From: Kofleriaceae bacterium
GTDB taxonomy: Bacteria > Myxococcota_A > Polyangia > Haliangiales > Haliangiaceae
Direction: 5' to 3'
Assembly (NCBI GenBank): GCA_018057825.1
Contig: JAGPCY010000011.1
Span: 92,118-156,117 of the forward strand
DNA: 64,000 nucleotides
Below the pieces are notes generated by a model. It worked only from the letters and a program-made list of their open reading frames with translations. It was not told the DNA's origin and made no database searches. Below, one piece after another: positions 60,301 through 64,000 of the stretch; positions within the stretch are counted from its first letter, which is position 1; each line of letters begins with the position of its first letter. The position numbers and the translations under genes are program-made.

Positions 60301-62065
60301 GACCACGCCCCAGGGCTCCACCGCCGTCGAGCTCGCCGCCGACGGCCGCCTGATCACCTACGAGGAGTACCTGCCCCACGGCGGCAGCGCCTTCCTCGCC
60401 GGCGACGACGCCCGCGAGGTCTCCCGCCGCGACGTCCGCTACGCCGGCAAGGAGCGCGACCGCGCCACCGGCCTCCACGCCTACCCCCAGCGCTACTACG
60501 CCCCCTGGCTCGGCCGCTGGCTCACCCCCGACCCCATCGGCCCCGCCGGCGGCCTCAACCTCTACGCGTTCGTCAGCGGCGATCCCATCGGCTACGTCGA
60601 TCCCGAAGGGACCGACCGGCGACCGGCCGATCCGCTTCCGCCGATCCGCGAGCGTCAGGTGGAGCCCATGCCGTGGACCGCGCCCGACGGCGGCGGCCGG
60701 ACCTGGACCTTCGACGAGCAGACGGCGTGGTACCGCGCGAACCGGAGCGCCAGCCGCGTACGCCTGTTCGACAGCATCAGCCCAGAAGAGCAAGCGCAGC
60801 ACCTGACCCAAGGCTACGCGCTCGTCGATCACATCGACCCCAATGACAGCAGCAGCCCGGCGGGGACGCTAACGCCCGAGGCCTACGAGGACTGGAAGCT
60901 CTTCCGGCAGGCGCACCTGGCCGGCAAAGGCGAGCACCTGACCGTGGCCGTGCCCGCCAGCCAGGCGGAGTCGGTGACCGTCAAGAACGGGCTGGGGGAG
61001 TTCGACGTGTCGATCGCGGGCAACCAGTCCTTCGAGTCGCAGTACCAAGCGGTCCACGAGTACACGACCCGCGGGCCGCTCACCATCGACACCATCACGT
61101 CCGGGCTCGGCGGTATGGGGCTCGGCCGCAGCGAAGGTCACGCGCAGTTCCGAGTGATCGACCTCTCGGTGGGTGGGCGGACCGCCCGCGACTACCAGGT
61201 CTTTGCGGGGCTGTTCACCTACTCCGGGACCAGCTACCGCTGGCAGAGCATCCCGTTCGAGACCTTCGAGCACTTCCGGAACGTCAACAACGCGTACGAG
61301 CAGGACCCCTTCGGCTGGAGCGAAGTCACCGGATACGACAATCCCACCGGGTACTTCACCGACGCTCTGTCGCAGCAGGCCATCGCGCGCGAGGGCTTCC
61401 ACGCGCTGATGAGGTCGTTGCAGCGCGAGATCGCGAAGTTCGCCATCCGGATGATCCCAGGGGTCGGCGAGTACGAAGCCGGCGTCGGCGTGGGCGAGGC
61501 CCTGATGCGACGCGAGTCCGGCATGACCATAGACGCCGCCGTCGACGGCAACTTCGGTCAACTCGGCCCGAAGCTGAACGGCTGGGAGATCGGCTTCCGG
61601 GTGTTCGGTGCCACGCTGACCGCGGCCGGCCTCTCCACTCAGTACGCGGCGCAACTACGGTCGCAGCGGGAAGCTGTCAAGGCTGCCGTACGACCGTTCG
61701 AGACAATATCCGACGCGGACCTGGAGTTCGTCCGAGGTGGCTCGTCATTCAATCGCCACGTGCAGAAGCTGCGTACGGAAGGTGGAGACGTATTCGTTGG
61801 CAGCGTGGAAGAGGCACGAGCCTTGCTGCGCGAATTCCCCGAGCTTAGGCCGGCCGGACAAGGCGGACTGATGCCAAACCCTTCACGAAGACTTGGAGAC
61901 GGATTCGCGGACCAACGAGGAACGTTCAGAGGAGATCTGATCAACGTGAGAGACCCGGCGGGGCCGATTCATCCTGGGGTCGACAACCTGGACCATGCGA
62001 ACTGGCCCCACTACAATATCACCTTCCTCAACGGCAGAAAGGGAGCGATCATAATCAAGCCATGA
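54356..62065 (+). CDS. Fused TcB-TcC Tc toxin subunit with Rhs core and C-terminal toxin tip
   Basis: 2569 aa. Residues ~10-400 are the SpvB-like N-terminus (TcB). FG-GAP/beta-propeller repeats follow (DVDRDGDTELAV 430, DLNGDGRPDAVI 482, DMDGDGLPDLVR 545, DVTGDGRPSLVV 646), then the TcB middle domains. From ~1180 on there are YD/Rhs repeats (FDPFGRPTATG, YDPSGNLTSMQ). The Rhs-associated core ends ERDRATGLHAYPQRYYAPWL, GRWLTPDPIGPAGG and NLYAFVSGDPIGYVDPEG near 2081, the autoproteolytic site. The last ~487 residues are the hypervariable cargo, ending GTFRGDLINVRDPAGPIHPG and HANWPHYNITFLNG. GC falls in this tip. The cargo's activity is not recognised; the PHYN-type tail suggests a small polymorphic-toxin enzyme, perhaps an RNase. 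Confidence 0.92.
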   Translation: MTMTAQGDATPVAKVAYEVAVDEARGTATVRVAVPAMAPQMAARALTPALALVGGGGGGPSVVGRGWALEGLAAVTVDASERLPRWDGSDGVALGGTPLVAWLDDSGAPRRRVEDGYRVAVLRPRSGFARVRVERWTSLATGAVHYRSRDEADVVTIYGARPGAAGRIADPDEPARVAAWLPEVRIDAAGNAAWYEYEAEDARGIDRRQPWEPRRPVTSQRYLRAIRYGNASPVTLTSAVLAGEAPATAWAFRLVVDYGDCGDGLPTAAPDRPWPARLDSYRSSRDGFAVATYRRVRRLVCFHERAALGPTPVPVSALELGYDDAPAGARLTSITRVGYRDGARAATAPLTFTYAAAGADDHLRPAVTAGPGLAAAGTELVDLYGEGLPGILYRGERGWLYQANQGGARFAAPTTVAAQPNLGRGVALADVDRDGDTELAVTSGRQAGSFALMREERRWNGFRPFAAWPKLEGLAGRTFWVDLNGDGRPDAVIARGDALVWFPSTSGPLDEVTAEFGTSVIVPLPQGAEAAPSCGPDARQDLYFADMDGDGLPDLVRVRAGTVEYWPSLGNGRFGARVVMDGAPRVAGYDSARVRLVDLDGTGTADLLYLDDEQVWHYPNHGGRALGPRRALMRGRYDGKTAFVADVTGDGRPSLVVTATTPGQAHAMRYLALAPATPPGALVAIDDGCGRRTELAWGNSAQHYLRDAAEGAPWSTRLPSHVTVLEARVERDQLGGTAVTTRYRYRDGYFDGAGGAFRGFGRVDALDTPSGDDGDPDVSAPPLLTRTWFHLGTPMVGHHRPFEPYAGDAALPPLGADEAPAEPTAGAAPGTPTTPWSLADLAAAWRLLAGAMVRRERWTVDARERPVGAPLDVEEVRHALVASQPRRGAQRPVFVAVVADRRVATYEGAGGDPRVMEEQVLARDRFGEPTRTATIAYARRGAVVDEAQARTWVTIADTRRTDVDTDEQFVIGAPIEAGQFELVGVAPVGGRIAPRALTAPAVVAALAAPSPFELDLDPAATAPAARRLAWQRTYYWDDARGGAAPLGAIGRVPRVHHEAVAALTPGLVAAALGGRADTALLAELGYVLADGHLWQRGAVQEVGGPFAVPVGTTRGDGATTRARWDVAWTAVEETTDPLGLTTTIAIDPTTLAPAETLDPNGLAASTAFDPFGRPTATGRVGAVVGQPWGSGPLGAWTAPAGVTLATLLADPRSFLGAAERATWRDDRAWHERGVPVAEVTVARVEHRIDGDGGGASDGPLEINVRYLDGFGRVLQDKTRVEPGPAIQRDAAGAVVVGPDGPVLAPSAERWRVSGHVVYDAKGQVRRQYEPYFSPSPAYEADLVLAQFGVATVTRHDAAGRVARVELPNGTFATTTYHAWSTVASSPGDNVASSLYRALREGRPSDDAERVAYEHALAHAATPTVTHVDGRGLPCATEDVGDASAETRWVRQRHDAAGQPVAVIDPRGLEALRITRDLRGRALAQVSIDAGATWALPDAYDRPARVWDARGVAIERRFDRADRPTTVRVIGGPDALDQVVEAVTYGDEASDRAAARAANLLGRPVLTRDGAGEVAIAAYDPSGAVRASERRLRVALDDAPNWSGAEPVEADSLPQSARTDALGRPSWTRLADGTERRERYHAGGGLAAVEVTTPDGAFTSTPIVDALTRDAHGRLAAARLGDACVVTWAYDRETGRLVAQDARRGARWYQGLRYTYDADGRITRALDLAQDGPGAIVPSAVSARRDHRYDVHGRLIEATGRTHRALSPKDPIPGSAGTIHGARPVSLNDGGALERYTQRFTYDPSGNLTSMQHVGTSASWAQTWWVSSTSNRSLDAVDANGLPVLDPETRFDAAGQPVALSHLRALDWSWRGCLTRAVTIARADGPVDDGERYTYGADRVRVRKLSTRLVVGGADPVVETREVVYLGEQERIRVRRGDTLVLERWTTHVSDGERRVATLDRHVVDTLGAEVDALGPTQVRYHLTTPQGSTAVELAADGRLITYEEYLPHGGSAFLAGDDAREVSRRDVRYAGKERDRATGLHAYPQRYYAPWLGRWLTPDPIGPAGGLNLYAFVSGDPIGYVDPEGTDRRPADPLPPIRERQVEPMPWTAPDGGGRTWTFDEQTAWYRANRSASRVRLFDSISPEEQAQHLTQGYALVDHIDPNDSSSPAGTLTPEAYEDWKLFRQAHLAGKGEHLTVAVPASQAESVTVKNGLGEFDVSIAGNQSFESQYQAVHEYTTRGPLTIDTITSGLGGMGLGRSEGHAQFRVIDLSVGGRTARDYQVFAGLFTYSGTSYRWQSIPFETFEHFRNVNNAYEQDPFGWSEVTGYDNPTGYFTDALSQQAIAREGFHALMRSLQREIAKFAIRMIPGVGEYEAGVGVGEALMRRESGMTIDAAVDGNFGQLGPKLNGWEIGFRVFGATLTAAGLSTQYAAQLRSQREAVKAAVRPFETISDADLEFVRGGSSFNRHVQKLRTEGGDVFVGSVEEARALLREFPELRPAGQGGLMPNPSRRLGDGFADQRGTFRGDLINVRDPAGPIHPGVDNLDHANWPHYNITFLNGRKGAIIIKP

Positions 62066-62484
62066 CGCCAGACGAGATCGAAATCGCCGCCAACCTTGGA
62101 CGCACGGGGCTGCTTGTCGACGTGCGTCCGTTCTTGCGATTCCTTGGATGTGTGATTGAGTCGTGGCTACTGCCGTGGGGCACAGCAGAGATTCGATACA
62201 ACTGGTACGACTTCAACGAAGATCAGCTTTACGACGAAGGTGAAATCGTGTTTCGCGCCGAATACGAAAGTGTCCTCATCGCCGCACAGGCCTTGTCTCG
62301 CCACCTTGAACTCCCCTTTGAGTCTTGGCGGAATCATGCCGTATCAGGATGGAGAGCGAGTCGGAGCGATTGGCCCGTGGACGCGGAGTCTCCGGCGGCA
62401 GGGGATGCCTATCGTTGGCTTGTGAGCAACTTTGAGAGGCAGTATCCGCCGCTTCCTGACGGTGAGTGGCACCTGGTGAGATGA
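62062..62484 (+). CDS. Putative immunity protein to the TcC tip toxin, 140 aa
   Basis: The ATG at 62062 overlaps the toxin stop (ATGA). The protein is small, acidic and without signal peptide (WLLPWGTAEIRYNWYDFNED, ALSRHLELPFESWRNHA); I do not recognise the family. GC is far lower than around: 29 of 60 bases at 62221-62280 against 45 of 60 at 60481-60540 in the Rhs core. Position directly after a polymorphic-toxin tip, small size, acidity and the compositional break are the usual features of an immunity gene acquired with its toxin; the activity is inferred. Confidence 0.6.
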   Translation: MTPDEIEIAANLGRTGLLVDVRPFLRFLGCVIESWLLPWGTAEIRYNWYDFNEDQLYDEGEIVFRAEYESVLIAAQALSRHLELPFESWRNHAVSGWRASRSDWPVDAESPAAGDAYRWLVSNFERQYPPLPDGEWHLVR

Positions 62485-62579
62485 GGATGCAGACGCCGCG
62501 AGAGTGGGGAGGGTGCAGATCTGATCCTGTGAGGACGCAGCGGCGGGACTCCGGATCGATTGCAGGTGGTTAGCTGGGC

Positions 62580-62720
62580 ATGACGAAGCTGCACGCCGTG
62601 CGAGAGGCCAGGCCGAAGACGAGGACCACCAAGCCGACGCTGGCCGAGCGGGTGGCCATCGTCAGGGCGTTCGTGGATGCTCAGCGCGTGCGCAAGGACT
62701 ACAAGCCCGGCTGGTTCTAG
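62580..62720 (+). CDS. Short reading frame, 46 aa, possibly truncated
   Basis: From ATG 62580, MTKLHAVREARPKTRTTK then LAERVAIVRAFVDAQRVRKD and a KPGWF ending at TAG 62718. It is basic with one clear helix. It ends 16 nt before the first copy of the repeat core, so it may be the surviving 5' end of a longer gene. No RBS of note. Confidence 0.3.
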   Translation: MTKLHAVREARPKTRTTKPTLAERVAIVRAFVDAQRVRKDYKPGWF

Positions 62721-62736
62721 GAGGTCGACTGTCCGG

Positions 62737-62764
62737 AAGATCGGAACGGGGTTAGTTTCTGAGG
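62737..62764 (+). repeat. Repeat core, copy 0 (28 bp)
   Basis: AAGATCGGAACGGGGTTAGT followed by TTCTGAGG. The same core recurs at 62765, 63451 and 63761. Confidence 0.85.
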
Positions 62765-62988
62765 AAGATCGGAACGGGGTTAGTTGTTGGGTCCGGCGGC
62801 CGGGGCCAACGCGTGGCGGCGCTCGCCGGTCGGGGCGAACGCTGGGCGTGAGGGCGGCCGGTCGCGGCGATGACGGGGCGCGTCAACCGATGGGGATAGG
62901 GACAGGGCCGTTGACGCAGAAGACGGGCATGGGGTCGGCGGTGGCGACGGTGACGCGGGCGTTCCGGCGGAGCCAGTAGGTCCCGGCG
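62765..62988 (+). repeat. 310-bp repeat, copy 1 (internally deleted, 224 bp)
   Basis: It starts with the AAGATCGGAACGGGG core, then lacks about 75 bp present in copies 2 and 3, and continues with the same right part (GCGTCAACCGATGGGGAT, GTTCCGGCGGAGCCAGTAGG). It stops at 62988, where the truncated kinase gene begins. Confidence 0.8.
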
Positions 62989-63382
62989 AGAGCTGGGCCA
63001 TCGCCTTGGCCTCGCGCACCAGGCGCAGCGGTCCATCGCTGTCGACATCACCGGCGGCGCCGGCGCGGATGATCTTCACGGCGACCCGGCGGTCGAGCTC
63101 CGGGTCGTACGCCGCGACGACGACGCCCATGCCGCCCCGTCCCAGGACCGACAGCGCGAGGTACCGGCCGATCGCTCGGCCCCGCACCACCGCGCCGGGG
63201 GCGTCGAGGGGCTCGGGCGCCAACGTGGCTTCGTGGCCGCGGCGCGCGACCTCGACCCGCACCCGGCAGCGCGCGCACGCCGCGGCGTGGGCGGCCGCGG
63301 CCCCGGTGTCGTCGCCGTTGGCCACGGCGGCGATCGCGGCGTCGTCCAGGCACGACCCAGGCACGGCGCGAGCGTACGTCAC
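62989..63382 (-). pseudogene. Truncated Ser/Thr protein kinase gene, N-terminal fragment
   Basis: Reading from GTG 63382: a Cys-containing zinc-finger-like start (SCLDDAAIAAVANGDD, AAACARCRVRVEVARRG), then a kinase N-lobe with YLALSVLGRGGMGVVVAAYD and DRRVAVKIIRAG, the glycine loop and the ATP-binding Lys, and LRLVREAKAMAQLS. At 62988 it runs straight into the repeat, so the catalytic loop and the rest are lost. Both ends lie next to repeat copies, which implies recombination between repeats. Confidence 0.7.
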
Positions 63383-63450
63383 ATCGGGCAGGGGTTCTCG
63401 CCGGCCGGGCAGCCGTCGCCGGACCGCGGCGCCGACGTGCCGACCCCGCG

Positions 63451-63760
63451 AAGATCGGAACGGGGTTAGTTTCCGAAGGGAGGCAGGCGGCGGCGCCGAG
63501 CGCCAGCCCCAGCCAGAAGAGAAGCGCGGCGGCCAGTGGTTGCCCGGCGGCCGCGGCCAACGCGCGGCGGCGCTCGCCGGTCGTGGCGAGCGCTGGGCGT
63601 GAGGGCGGGTGGTCGTGGCGATGACGGGGCGCGTCAACCGATGGGGATGGGGGCGGGTCCGTTGACGCAAAAGACGGGCATGGGGTCGGCGGTGGCGACG
63701 GTGACGCGGGCGTTCCGGCGGAGCCAGTAGGTCCCGGCGGGGAAGAGGGCGGGCTCGCCG
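63451..63760 (+). repeat. 310-bp repeat, copy 2 (complete)
   Basis: Starts with the AAGATCGGAACGGGG core and ends just before the next core. The minus strand contains a hydrophobic stretch (PLAAALLFWLGLALGAAACL) and, at its far end, a short frame, AGTYWLRRNARVTVATADPM, ending at a stop. This suggests the unit derives from the 3' part of a membrane or secreted protein gene. Confidence 0.85.
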
Positions 63761-64000
63761 AAGATCGGAACGGGGTTAGTTTCTGAAGGGAGGCTGGCGG
63801 CGGCGCCGGGCCACAGCCTCAGCCAGAGGAGAAGCGCGGCGGCCACTAGTTGGGCCCGGCGGCCGCGGCCAATGCGCGGCGGCGCTCGCCGGTCGTGGCG
63901 AGCGCTGGGCGTGAGGGCGGGTGGTCGTGGCGATGACGGGGCGCGTCAACCGATGGGGATGGGGGCGGGTCCGTTGACGCAAAAGACGGGCATGGGGTCG
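63761..64000 (+). repeat. 310-bp repeat, copy 3 (cut by window end)
   Basis: Same order of elements as copy 2 over at least 240 bases, with scattered substitutions and small indels. It continues past the right edge, so the array extends outside this window. Confidence 0.85.

Noticed and set aside
62737..62760. Resemblance of AGATCGGAA in the repeat core to a sequencing-adapter start
   Set aside because: Only nine bases agree and the following bases differ; four copies embedded in longer repeats argue for a genomic origin.
62737..64000. CRISPR array
   Set aside because: Repeat unit is about 310 bp with no regular short spacers and no cas genes nearby.

Overview
The window is about 70% G+C, densely coded and free of rRNA, tRNA or CRISPR that I can see. 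It looks like a chromosome segment of a myxobacterium-type bacterium (Myxococcota, perhaps near Haliangium/Kofleria). The basis is the very high GC with G/C-ending codons, a 1637-residue hybrid Ser/Thr-histidine kinase, AAA-TPR regulators, many lipoproteins and outer-membrane barrels, and a DUF4157 protein. The taxonomic call is inference from gene content.

Layout. 1-2.9 kb: the 3' part of a type I restriction HsdR gene fused to a LexA-like S24 peptidase domain, then a small hypothetical gene and a broken second copy of the S24 coding segment. 3-8.2 kb: secreted and outer-membrane proteins, including a large Ig-like lipoprotein gene split by a one-base frameshift. 8.3-11.4 kb: a DUF4157 (eCIS core) effector-like gene, a small lipoprotein and a decayed repeat of the effector's 3' end. 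11.4-19 kb, minus strand: an HhH lipoprotein, the giant hybrid kinase and an M20 dipeptidase. 19-21.3 kb: a translationally coupled AlbA_2/ParA pair. 21.3-25.1 kb: clpS-clpA, a 35-residue membrane peptide and an AlkB-like dioxygenase. 25.2-31.5 kb: a lipoprotein followed by four outer-membrane proteins in an A-B-A-B paralogue order.

31.6-34.6 kb, minus strand: rsmD-coaD-aminotransferase-NicO/HupE-like permease, mostly overlapping. 34.6-39.9 kb: cardiolipin synthase, an AMP-ligase-like protein with altered catalytic motifs, an unknown protein and a FliI/SctN-type ATPase with a FliH-like N-terminal helix. 40.1-43.1 kb: an AAA-TPR-winged-helix regulator. 43.2-45.6 kb, minus strand: PilZ, a membrane-anchored PEGA-like protein and a gluzincin peptidase.

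45.9-62.5 kb is the most striking part: a complete Tc (ABC) toxin locus. It has a 2791-residue TcA, then a 2569-residue fused TcB-TcC whose C-terminal tip drops in GC and is followed, in a 4-bp overlap, by a 140-residue gene placed like an immunity gene. This suggests a Tc injection machine carrying an antibacterial polymorphic-toxin tip. The window ends in 310-bp repeats that interrupt a truncated kinase gene.

A recurring regulatory theme is a -10-like hexamer placed exactly 6-7 nt before the start codon of at least eight genes, which suggests frequent leaderless transcription.

Stretches without a gene: 4523-4745 has a strong stem-loop 25 nt after a stop codon; 39929-40119 holds only a -10 element; 45590-45923 holds two promoters; 62721-62988 and 63383-64000 hold repeats.
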